DNA from: Bacillota bacterium
GTDB lineage: Bacteria > Bacillota > Clostridia > Christensenellales > SZUA-584
Reading direction: 5' to 3'
DNA length: 64,000 bases
Assembly (NCBI GenBank): GCA_023390815.1
Contig: JAEWCC010000028.1
Location: forward strand, 1 to 64,000
Each line of letters begins with the position of its first letter. The first letter of the stretch is position 1. Below are positions 54,747 through 61,962 of the stretch, in pieces. The translations under genes and the position numbers were made by a program. A model generated the notes under the pieces. That model was not told the origin of the DNA. It saw only the letters and a program-made list of their open reading frames with translations, and did not search any database.

Positions 54747-54751
54747 GTTTC

Positions 54752-55080
54752 TGGTCTGGGCGACAGGAATTGAACCTGCGTTGCCCATGCGGCGCTACGC
54801 GCCGCCGTTCCGCTAAAAACGTTCCTCTTTTCGCTATGGGCTCATGCTTCGCTGCCACTCGCATTCATCTCATGCTCAAAGATAACCTCGCGGCTTTCAT
54901 CTGCCACCGGCAGCAGCCGCTCAGCTATCCACTGGCACGTTTTCTCTTTCTGTTCGTAATAGTCGTCTGCCTTCACTTGCGTTCGTCATACTCCTTTACT
55001 CACAGAGCCTCCAATTCGCTTCATCGCTTACAAAGCGCGCTCATTTCCGGCTTGCTCCACGCCCTTGAACCCCATTCAAG
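54752..55080 (-). repeat. tRNA-Pro 3'-half-like repeat, copy C (long form)
   Basis: Minus-strand reading: CTTGAATGGGGTTCAAG anticodon arm (from 55080), a 284-nt insert (54780-55063), then the T arm, a CGCCCAG acceptor strand, A and CCA. The insert carries an extra ~100-nt module (around 54821-54940) shared only with copy E. Confidence 0.8.
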
Positions 55081-55679
55081 GCACCATAAGAAAAGGGTCA
55101 AGAGGTCGTGCCTGAGAGCGCAGTGTTCATGCGGGATCTGCAGGTAGAGCTTTATGATAATTGGCATAATCGTAGATTTTGATGTAATCTTACTGCAAAA
55201 TTCAATTCATAAATGAGTTCACCTAAACTTATCAATTAGTGTTCGAAATTGGCCTTGATATTGAATATCTGAAAAGTTATGGTTCGAACATATATGGTGG
55301 AGAGAAAGCGGGCTTATTTAAATTGCTTTTCTGGCTTAATGTTGTTTTCTGGGTCAAAAGATATTCTTTGGCCTTCCTCCGCAGGGGTAAAAATCTGAGA
55401 AATGCTGAAGTAAAGGTACATCTCTGGTATAATGAATGCAAAGAAACAAAAAACGACGGAAGGGATGTGGGCGCGTCGATGTGCGAGGGCGTGGGTCTGA
55501 AGTTCTTCGACGGTTTCGATAAAACGGCACGGCAGATGGTGCACGTGTCGTGCCGAGTAGGGCCGAACGCAGGCACACGGACATCTACACAAGAAAATAA
55601 AGCCTTTATAAAAAAGTTATCGTGAGCCTTGCGGGTTTACTGTGAATAGATCGTTGGATAGTAGGAGGAATACGAACAT
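55081..55679. repeat. Flank of copy C and region before the dehydrogenase
   Basis: 55081-55205 belongs to flank family 1, shared with 22736 and 57046. At 55420-55435 a CATCTCTGGTATAATG stretch recalls the flank at 27815 and could also be a -10 box for the gene at 55680. The 128-codon open frame at 55239-55625 has no clear start site or homology that I recognise and is not called. Confidence 0.5.
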
Positions 55680-56714
55680 ATGGATGAAGGTTTGAAAGTG
55701 GTATATTACGCGCCCAGAGATATCAGGGTAGAGCCGTTTGGCAAAGTGCCAAAGCCGGGCGACGGCGAGGTACTGATCAAGGTGGAGGCCTGCGCGATTT
55801 GCGGCTCCGACGTGAAAACGTATTTGAACGGTAACCCGCGTATGCGCCCGCCTGCCATTATCGGCCATGAGTTCTGCGGTACCATCTTTGAGACGGGCAA
55901 GGGCGTGACGAACTACCATGCGGGTCAGCGTGTGACGATGGCGACGACGATGGGTTGCGGCGAGTGCGTGTACTGCCAGCAGGACAAGACCAACATCTGC
56001 AAGAACTTAAAGGCGATGGGTTTCCACTGCAACGGCGCGATGGCAGCGTATACCGTCGTTCCCGCTGGTGCGGTGAAGATGGGGAATATAGTAGACGTGG
56101 GCGATCTGGATGCCGAGATCGCAGCACTGTCTGAGCCGATGTCCTGCGTGATCAACGGCCTTGGGCGTCTGCCCAAAGGTGCTGTGAAGTCTGCCCTCGT
56201 CATTGGCATCGGGGCACTGGGTATGATGCACGCGCTGGCATTGCGGGAATACAATGTGGGCAATATCGTTTGCGTGAGCAGTCCCGGCTTGAAGAAGGAT
56301 ATCATGACAGGCCTTGGTTTCAGAGTGATCGGGCGGGGAGAGATCGATGAGCAATATCATGCGTTGTCGGGCGGAGAAGGCTTTGATCTCGTGGTAATCA
56401 CCGCGCCGTCCAATCCGGTGCAAGCTGAGGCGATCAAATACGCGAAGAAGGGCGGCTATGTGTCTTACTTCGCCAGCCTGCCGCCGGGCAGTGAGATGAT
56501 CAGCCTGAACAGCCGCACGCTGCACTATAACGAACTGATACTGTTCGGCACGTCGGATTCCACCGCAGAGCACGTGAGGCAAGCGCAGGTAATATTAAAC
56601 GCGCGCAAAGACGCGTTCAAGAAGATCATCACAACGCTGCCGATCAAGGATTTCCAGAAGGGTATCGAAGGTATACTGGACAAATCGCTGGCCAAAGTGG
56701 TGCTAGTACCGTGA
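55680..56714 (+). CDS. Zn-dependent medium-chain dehydrogenase
   Basis: Protein of 344 aa of the sorbitol/threonine dehydrogenase type. Catalytic zinc ligands: Cys41 (AICGSD), His63 and Glu64 (GHEF). Structural zinc: Cys93, Cys96, Cys99 and Cys107. Cofactor loop GIGALG. AGGAGG site 11 bases before the ATG. It stands alone among repeat elements, with no operon partner, so its substrate cannot be guessed from context; the family oxidises polyols, sugars or amino-alcohols. It is only distantly related to the GatD-like enzyme at 18089. Confidence 0.88.
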   Translation: MDEGLKVVYYAPRDIRVEPFGKVPKPGDGEVLIKVEACAICGSDVKTYLNGNPRMRPPAIIGHEFCGTIFETGKGVTNYHAGQRVTMATTMGCGECVYCQQDKTNICKNLKAMGFHCNGAMAAYTVVPAGAVKMGNIVDVGDLDAEIAALSEPMSCVINGLGRLPKGAVKSALVIGIGALGMMHALALREYNVGNIVCVSSPGLKKDIMTGLGFRVIGRGEIDEQYHALSGGEGFDLVVITAPSNPVQAEAIKYAKKGGYVSYFASLPPGSEMISLNSRTLHYNELILFGTSDSTAEHVRQAQVILNARKDAFKKIITTLPIKDFQKGIEGILDKSLAKVVLVP

Positions 56715-56795
56715 AAGCACGTTTGTGAAACTGAGACTTAGAAACAGCTTTATTATTTGGGTATTGGTGGGACAAGATTAATCGTTCGGTAGCAC

Positions 56796-56834
56796 AAAAA
56801 GAGCCGCTGATTCTATTATCAGAGTGGCTTTTTT
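56796..56834. terminator. Imperfect hairpin terminator beside repeat copy D
   Basis: AAAAAGAGCCGCTGA and TCAGAGTGGCTTTTTT form an imperfect stem. It may end the dehydrogenase transcript and lies at the 3' end of repeat copy D on the minus strand. Confidence 0.55.
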
Positions 56835-57045
56835 GGGTGACAAGGGTTAAACCTGCGTTGCCCATGCGGCGGCTTTACCGCCGTCGTTCCACTAAAATGC
56901 TCATCAGCACGTTTTCTCTTTCTGTTCGTAATAGTCGTCTGCCTTCACTTACGTTCGTCATACTCCTTTACTCACAGAGCCTCCAATTCGCTTCATCGCT
57001 TACTAAGCGCGCTCATTTCCGGCTTGCTCCGCGCCCTTGAACCCA
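56834..57045 (-). repeat. tRNA-Pro 3'-half-like repeat, copy D
   Basis: Medium form with a 179-nt insert (56857-57035), same class as copy A. The anticodon-like arm is damaged (TTGCATGGGTTCAAG) and the acceptor and T-arm parts carry substitutions, so this is an older copy. Confidence 0.75.
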
Positions 57046-57335
57046 TGCAATACATTATTGCAAAATAGTCAAGATGTCATATGCTAAATACCCTGTTTAT
57101 GCGGAGTTTGAGCGAGAGAATATGAAAAATGGCATAACAGCAGATTTAGATGCAATCTTACTGCAAAATCCTTAACCCATAATAAGGTTAAATACCCGTC
57201 TGCTTCATAGATCTTTCTTCATTTCTCATTTCGTAGTTTCGGGGTTAAGGATATCATGGATATCCATTATTCATGCATAAAATGCGCTGTTTTACCTAAG
57301 ATAATATAAAGACTAGTATTCAAAGGAGCATTCTA
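57046..57335. repeat. Flank of copy D and upstream region of the small gene
   Basis: 57046-57175 is flank family 1 (GGCATAACAGCAGATTTAGA, then TGCAATCTTACTGCAAAAT). 57180-57335 is AT-rich with a TAATATAAAG stretch just upstream of the small gene and may hold its promoter. Confidence 0.55.
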
Positions 57336-57458
57336 GTGAGAAAAGAGCCAACAGAAAAGTTACTTCCGTCTACACCGGATAACGCAAAACACAAGTCCCG
57401 GCAGGTAAAAAAGAAAAAAGGGGATACCTCTAGCGATAACACTCTAGACAAAAAATGA
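57336..57458 (+). CDS. Small charged protein, 40 aa, unknown
   Basis: GTG start with AAAGGAG eight bases upstream (CAAAGGAGCATTCTAGTG), which makes it more credible than other short frames here. The product is very hydrophilic, rich in Lys, Asp, Ser and Thr (MRKEPTEKLLPSTPDN, then HKSRQVKKKKGDTSSDN), with no membrane segment or Cys. I recognise no family; small basic proteins of this kind are sometimes spore-core or nucleic-acid-binding proteins, but nothing here proves that. It lies between two repeat copies. Confidence 0.5.
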   Translation: MRKEPTEKLLPSTPDNAKHKSRQVKKKKGDTSSDNTLDKK

Positions 57459-57470
57459 ATCACGAATCCC

Positions 57471-57790
57471 TCTGGGTGACAGGAATTGAATCTGTTTTGC
57501 CCATGCGGCGGTTCACCACCGCCGTTCCGCTAAAAACATTCCTCTTTTCGCTATGGGCTCATGCTTCGCTGTCACTCGTATTCACATCATAGGTACCCTC
57601 GCGGATTATATCTGCCACCGGCAGCAGCCGCTCGGCTATCCACTGGCACGTTTTTTCTTTCTGTTCGTAATAGTCGTCTGCCTTCACTTGCGTTCGCCAT
57701 ACTCCTTTACTCACAGAGCCTCCAATTCGCTTCATCGCTTACTAAGCGCGCTCATTTTCGGCTTGCTCCACGCCCTTGAACCCCGATGGG
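57471..57790 (-). repeat. tRNA-Pro 3'-half-like repeat, copy E (long form)
   Basis: Insert of about 279 nt (57496-57774), sharing the extra ~100-nt module only with copy C. On the minus strand the anticodon-like segment is CCCATCGGGGTTCAAG, as in F and G, not the CTTGAATGGGGTTCAAG of A, B, C and H. No terminator hairpin follows its 3' end. Confidence 0.75.
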
Positions 57791-57828
57791 ATTCTGGATG
57801 GTCGCAGGTTCAACCTGCTGACCGAATC

Positions 57829-57865
57829 AAAAAGCAATGGATATTAGCATACCCATTGCTTTTTT
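57829..57865. terminator. Terminator between repeat copies E and F
   Basis: AAAAAGCAATGG (57829-57840) and CCATTGCTTTTT (57853-57864), perfect 12-bp stem with U-runs on both strands. It directly follows the CCA of copy F on the minus strand. An almost identical hairpin is found at 58026-58063. Confidence 0.85.
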
Positions 57866-57992
57866 GGTCTGGGTGACAGGAATTGAACCTGCGTTGCCCA
57901 TGCGGCGGCATCACCGCCGCCGTTCCGCTAAAAACGTGCCGTTGGGCACGTTTTCTTCACGCTCCACGCCCTTGAACCCCGATGGGGTTCTG
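57865..57992 (-). repeat. tRNA-Pro 3'-half-like repeat, copy F
   Basis: Short form. Minus strand: CCCATCGGGGTTCAAG, a 78-nt insert (57893-57970), then GCAGG-TTCAATT-CCTGT T arm, CACCCAG, A, CCA. The insert contains GCGGCG...CGCCGC and AAAACGTGCC/GGCACGTTTT hairpins. Confidence 0.85.
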
Positions 57993-58025
57993 CAATGGTC
58001 ACACGCTCGACCTGCTGACCGAATC

Positions 58026-58063
58026 AAAAAAGCAATGGATATTAGCATACCCATTGCTTTTTT
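58026..58063. terminator. Terminator between repeat copies F and G
   Basis: AAAAAAGCAATGG (58026-58038) and CCATTGCTTTTTT (58051-58063), 13-bp perfect stem. Nearly the same as 57829-57865, so the repeat and its terminator were duplicated together. Confidence 0.85.
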
Positions 58064-58190
58064 GGTCTGGGTGACAGGAATTGAACCTGCGTCGCCCATG
58101 CGGCGGCATCACCACCGCCGTTCCGCTAAAAACGTGCCGTTGGGCACGTTTTCTTCACGCGTCACGCCCTTGAACCCCGATGGGGTTCTG
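58063..58190 (-). repeat. tRNA-Pro 3'-half-like repeat, copy G
   Basis: Short form with a 78-nt insert (58091-58168), nearly identical to copy F (a tandem duplicate with a period of about 198 bp). The T arm, CACCCAG acceptor strand, A and CCA are intact. Confidence 0.85.
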
Positions 58191-58221
58191 CGATGGTCAC
58201 AGGTTCAACTTGTATCAAGTC

Positions 58222-58261
58222 AAAAAACAAGAGGCATGCATTCGCATACCCCTTGTTTTTT
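58222..58261. terminator. Terminator beside repeat copy H
   Basis: AAAAAACAAG (58222-58231) and CTTGTTTTTT (58252-58261) with a GAGGCATGC-containing loop side. Directly 3' of the CCA end of copy H on the minus strand. The left arm is nearly the same as that of the terminator at 9751. Confidence 0.8.
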
Positions 58262-58310
58262 GGTCTGGGTGACAGGAATTGAACCTGCGACCTCTTGAAC
58301 CCCATTCAAG
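58261..58310 (-). repeat. Exact tRNA-Pro(GGG) 3' half (copy H), probable attachment site
   Basis: The 50 nt on the minus strand parse exactly as a tRNA 3' half: anticodon stem CTTGA, loop ATGGGGT (U33, anticodon GGG, G37), stem TCAAG, variable loop AGGTC, T stem GCAGG, T loop TTCAATT, stem CCTGT, acceptor CACCCAG, A73, CCA. G72 with A73 is the bacterial tRNA-Pro identity pattern. No D arm or 5' acceptor strand (expected CTGGGTG) precedes it, so it is not a working tRNA gene. 3' halves of tRNA genes are classic attachment sites of integrative elements. Confidence 0.85.
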
Positions 58311-58455
58311 GCATGGTGGAGAAGGAGATTAGGATAAGGGGCTTAAAGTCGCGATTTCAAGGGGTTTCACGAAGGGGAATGGTTTTGACCTATTGGTATG
58401 TTGCCAAATGCATGCCAAATTAATAATGGGAGTATATGCATATCTCTACTGGACA
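58311..58455. repeat. Conserved flank of repeat copy H (flank family 2)
   Basis: About 145 bp that match the flank of copy B at 27681-27825. From here to 58627 I see no gene. Confidence 0.65.
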
Positions 58456-58627
58456 CAAGTGTTCACATTATGATAGTGAATAGGCCTGTATAGCGGTGCT
58501 GAAGGAATATTCAAGGTTCACTAAAAAAAGTAATTCATACTCATGGCCAGGGGTGCGAACGAAATTAATTCCGCCATTGACACTTGCGAGCGTAAAGGGC
58601 AGCCTTTAAGGCTTAATTAGGAAAACA

Positions 58628-59857
58628 CTAATTGTTTTTAAATATTTCATCCATTGTCATAAGTGCGGCTGCCTTGCGAATTCTTTCGAAATCATTGGAA
58701 AACAGCACCAATGAAAACTCCAAAGAAGAATTTAGTGGTACAAAACGTTCTTTTAGCGTCTTGCATACTAAATCGGTAAACCCTTGACCGAGTACGCTGA
58801 TTGAACCGCCGATATGAATGCATTTTATATTGCAAAGGTTGACGGTGCTTACCAGCCCACTGCATAGCGTATATGCATAATCTTTAATTACGGGCATGAC
58901 GCGGGGATCGTTGTCCTTGAAAAGCGCTGCGGTGGTCTCCATGGCCTCTTGGTTGCATTCTGCGCCGAAAGTATCGCGAAAGGTCAGCCCCAAATGAGCT
59001 CTATCGTTCAGACTACGGAACAGGGCCGATGTAGAGCAAAGCGTTTCCAAACATCCACGGTTACCGCATTTACACTGAGGACCGTCATTGTCCACGATAA
59101 TATGGCCGATTTCTAAAGGGAAGCACATCCGGGATCCGCTTCGGGTTTCACGAAGAACCATTCCGCCGCTGATGCCCTCATCGATATTGACTGACAACAG
59201 GGGGATATCAACATCTTCTCCTTCGACGATGAATTCAGAAAACGCAATCACTCCGCCGTTGTTATTAATCATGACAACGGTCTTTGGGAAGCGCTCCTTT
59301 AGCACCTCGACGATATCGGTATAGTTCATTTCATCGGGCTGAAGGACCACGGACAAACGAAGCTTGCCGGTTTCTGCGTCAAACAAACCTGGAAAAATAA
59401 TGTGGATACCAATTAATCGGTACTGTGCAATGCGCTTGGATTTAAGCAATTCATAAATCGTATTAAAAATATCCTGGCTTGTATATTTGTACATTCGCAC
59501 ACGTATATTGCCGGCATTCTTCAGGCACAGGTCGTACAGTGTGCATTTATAGCCGCCGCTGAATATATCGATGGTGACGACATATCCGCGCGAGGCGTTG
59601 ACCTCCAGCAGTATCGGCTTGCGCCCGCGCTCGGGTGCCTGTCCGGTCCCAACTTCACAAATCCACTTACTTTGCATCATCTCATCGACCAATATTGAGA
59701 CGGTGGTGGGGGAAAGCCCTGTTTCCTTTGCCAGGGCTGCGCGGGAGATGGGCATCTTTTTACGTATCAAGTTAAAAAGCAACATCAAGTTGCTGCTTTT
59801 CATCAGCTGCTGGGAAAAGCCGTCGTGGTTGCGGTCGCCGTTAGTGAAGAGAGTCAT
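58628..59857 (-). CDS. ROK-family transcriptional repressor (NagC/XylR type)
   Basis: Protein of 409 aa. The N-terminal winged helix-turn-helix (SRAALAKETGLSPTTVSILV) is followed by a ROK sugar-binding domain with the zinc motif CKCGNRGCLE and the preceding EIGH histidine. It is divergent from the NagB-like operon and is expected to repress it until a sugar or sugar phosphate binds. Start: ATG 59857 places the HTH at the normal distance; the longer frame to 59968 would add a hydrophobic stretch that such regulators lack. The site before it (AGATGG) is weak. The motif TTAATCCA occurs next to this start and again at 60006 near the operon promoter, a possible operator. Confidence 0.9.
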   Translation of the reverse strand: MTLFTNGDRNHDGFSQQLMKSSNLMLLFNLIRKKMPISRAALAKETGLSPTTVSILVDEMMQSKWICEVGTGQAPERGRKPILLEVNASRGYVVTIDIFSGGYKCTLYDLCLKNAGNIRVRMYKYTSQDIFNTIYELLKSKRIAQYRLIGIHIIFPGLFDAETGKLRLSVVLQPDEMNYTDIVEVLKERFPKTVVMINNNGGVIAFSEFIVEGEDVDIPLLSVNIDEGISGGMVLRETRSGSRMCFPLEIGHIIVDNDGPQCKCGNRGCLETLCSTSALFRSLNDRAHLGLTFRDTFGAECNQEAMETTAALFKDNDPRVMPVIKDYAYTLCSGLVSTVNLCNIKCIHIGGSISVLGQGFTDLVCKTLKERFVPLNSSLEFSLVLFSNDFERIRKAAALMTMDEIFKNN

Positions 59858-59975
59858 AATTAATCCATCTACTTTATTATTTAAATAAGTTTTTAACACC
59901 AGTATAACTAAAAGCGAACAAAAATACAAGCCGAAGTAAAGGATTTTACCCTTCTTTATAAGACACAATATGCGC

Positions 59976-60004
59976 TTGACATTTTTAAATATGAGTGTAA
60001 TAAT
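59976..60004 (+). promoter_or_regulatory. Promoter of the NagB-like operon
   Basis: TTGACA (59976-59981) and AATAAT (59999-60004) with 17 bp between them. The downstream TAATTAATTAATCCA lies where a ROK repressor could bind. Confidence 0.6.
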
Positions 60005-60058
60005 TAATTAATCCAGTGGACAAAAGATATAAAAACAATCTACAAGGGGGACCGCAGA

Positions 60059-61009
60059 ATGGACATGTTGAATACTTTGCAGGGGTCGTACTTTTTGACA
60101 ATATTTCCCAAGGGCTGGAATATTGAAAAGATAAAGGCGTGTGTTACCAATGAACCTGAAACCGTATGCGAAAGCCAGCCGCATTGGAATCCAGATTTCC
60201 GTCCGATCTCATGCTCGAATCTGGAAGAGTTCGGCGTCTATATGGGGCATGAAATCGCAATGCAAATCAAGCTGGCAAAAGACGAGGACCGCGAGCTGAT
60301 ACTGATACTTCCGGTTGGCCCCATGGGGATGTATAAGTGGGCGGTTTATTTTCTGAAACAGTGGGATGTCAGTTGCAGCCATGTTCATGGCTTTAACATG
60401 GATGAATGGGCAAATGGAGAGGGGGAGACGCTGCCGGCGACCGATCCCGCGGCATTTCAGAACGCCATGGTCGATGCGTTTTACGGTCCGTTGGGAACGC
60501 TGACCGTGCCGGAGGCGCAGCGCAACTTTGCCACAAAGGAGAATTTACCTTTATACCAGGAGAGGATTGCAGCGCTGAAAGCAAAAGGAGCACGTCAGGT
60601 TCTGGTATATGGCATTGGGCGCATGTGCCATATTGCGTTCTGGGAGCCGCATTTTGCGGACGAATACGCTACCGTTGAAGATTGGATGAAGGAAGGGTAC
60701 CGCCTTGGCGCACGCTTGCATCCGCTGACGATTGAACAAAACGCCATCACAAGCTTCCGATCCAGCTGGCCGCTGATACCTTGCTATGCCAACACGATCG
60801 GGCCGGATGTTATATTTGGATCCGATTATTGCATCGGCGGCGCAGACGGGGTGCTTGGACGTGGCATGCAGTGGCAGGGTATGAGCCTGTGGATGACGCT
60901 TCGCTACGGCGTGGACAAGAGCGTTACTTCAAGTTTTATACCGACTTTACCGGGCAAGCTGTTCTTTATGGAAGAACTGGCCGGCCCGCTGTGTGCGGAT
61001 ACCAATTAA
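60059..61009 (+). CDS. NagB-like sugar-phosphate isomerase/deaminase homologue
   Basis: Protein of 316 aa in the glucosamine-6-phosphate deaminase family. The segment GFNMDEW holds Asp115, matching E. coli NagB Asp72. The usual VGxDGHIAFNEP motif reads IGRMCHIAFWEP at 186-197, so the catalytic Asp141 equivalent is Met189, while His191 and Glu196 are kept. This points to altered chemistry or a regulatory role. It is also about 50 residues longer than NagB. AAGGGGG eight bases before the ATG. First gene of an operon with an isomerase and an ABC sugar transporter, under the divergent ROK regulator. Confidence 0.8.
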   Translation: MDMLNTLQGSYFLTIFPKGWNIEKIKACVTNEPETVCESQPHWNPDFRPISCSNLEEFGVYMGHEIAMQIKLAKDEDRELILILPVGPMGMYKWAVYFLKQWDVSCSHVHGFNMDEWANGEGETLPATDPAAFQNAMVDAFYGPLGTLTVPEAQRNFATKENLPLYQERIAALKAKGARQVLVYGIGRMCHIAFWEPHFADEYATVEDWMKEGYRLGARLHPLTIEQNAITSFRSSWPLIPCYANTIGPDVIFGSDYCIGGADGVLGRGMQWQGMSLWMTLRYGVDKSVTSSFIPTLPGKLFFMEELAGPLCADTN

Positions 61010-61080
61010 GCGAAATTGAAATAGTTTTACGGGTAACGAGTAAGCTCGCCCGGAGTAAGTCAACACAAAAGGAGGAAACG

Positions 61081-61908
61081 ATGAAAAAGATCATTGCTGT
61101 CAACACCAATACCTATCATGGCTTCTCGACTGACCAGGCGCTGGAGGGGATTGCGGCTGCGGGTTTTCAGTACGTTGAGTTGGCTGCGGTGCGCGGCTGG
61201 ACGGAACACATCATGCCAGACATGGAAGAGGCCGAGCTGACACGGATTCAAAACAAAATGAAGGAACTGGGGCTGGAGTGTGTTGCGGTGAGCGGCCACT
61301 GCAATCTAACCGATGTGGAGCGCCTCAATGACTTCCGCGCAAACATGAAGCTCGCCAAACGGTTTGGAGCCAAATACATCATTTCATCCACCGGCGAAGC
61401 GCATTTCGGAAAGGATGAAGCGTTTACCGATGATGTGCTGATTCAGAACATTAAGGCGCTGGTGCCGGACTTGGAGGGAAACGACCTGATCCTTGGCATC
61501 GAGGTTCATGGTGAATACGGCACGGGGGAATCCGTATACCGCATAACAAAGCCTGTAAATTCTCCCAGGGTCGGTGTGAATTATGATACTGCGAACGTGG
61601 TATTCTACGGCGGCAAGTCGCCGAACGAAGAGATAAAAACCTGTGTAGGTGGCCTTACTTTTGTGCACCTGAAGGATAAGGTGGGCATGAACAACGACTG
61701 GAATTTTCCGGCTTTAGGGAAGGGTGAACTGGATTTGATCGGCTTTATGCAGTATGTAACCGATCAGGGATACGATGGACCGTTCTCGATAGAGATTGAG
61801 CATACGCAGGAATTCACGATGCGGGATAAGGTTCCGGGCGATATTGATTACGTAAATCAGGCCTTGAAAGATTCTTATACGTACCTAAAGGAAAAAGGCG
61901 TGTTTTAA
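61081..61908 (+). CDS. TIM-barrel sugar isomerase/epimerase (AP endonuclease 2-like)
   Basis: Protein of 275 aa of the xylose-isomerase-like barrel family. Likely metal ligands: Glu in LGIEVHGE, Asp in VNYDTANV, His in FVHLKD and Glu in IEIEHTQEF. Members isomerise or epimerise ketoses and related sugars; the substrate is unknown. AAGGAGGAAACG precedes ATG 61081. Situated between the NagB-like gene and the binding protein, so its substrate is probably derived from the sugar imported by that transporter. Confidence 0.88.
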   Translation: MKKIIAVNTNTYHGFSTDQALEGIAAAGFQYVELAAVRGWTEHIMPDMEEAELTRIQNKMKELGLECVAVSGHCNLTDVERLNDFRANMKLAKRFGAKYIISSTGEAHFGKDEAFTDDVLIQNIKALVPDLEGNDLILGIEVHGEYGTGESVYRITKPVNSPRVGVNYDTANVVFYGGKSPNEEIKTCVGGLTFVHLKDKVGMNNDWNFPALGKGELDLIGFMQYVTDQGYDGPFSIEIEHTQEFTMRDKVPGDIDYVNQALKDSYTYLKEKGVF

Positions 61909-61962
61909 ATGTTGCTTCCCGGCATGTCCGGTGGCATAAAACTAACTATTACGGAGGAAAAA

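Noticed and set aside
55239..55625. 128-codon open frame before the dehydrogenase
   Set aside because: Overlaps repeat-flank sequence, no convincing start or homology; probably chance.
57837..58298. Plus-strand open frames with WVTGIEPALPMRRHH-like sequence at 22.5, 54.8, 56.8 and 57.5-58.3 kb
   Set aside because: They are antisense to the tRNA-Pro-like repeats; the shared peptide is the reverse reading of the T arm and acceptor strand. No ribosome binding sites.
58261..58310. A complete tRNA gene
   Set aside because: Only the 3' half is present; no 5' acceptor strand or D arm lies upstream in any copy.
57471..58310. CRISPR array
   Set aside because: The repeats are long, unequal, contain terminators and have no regular spacers or cas genes.
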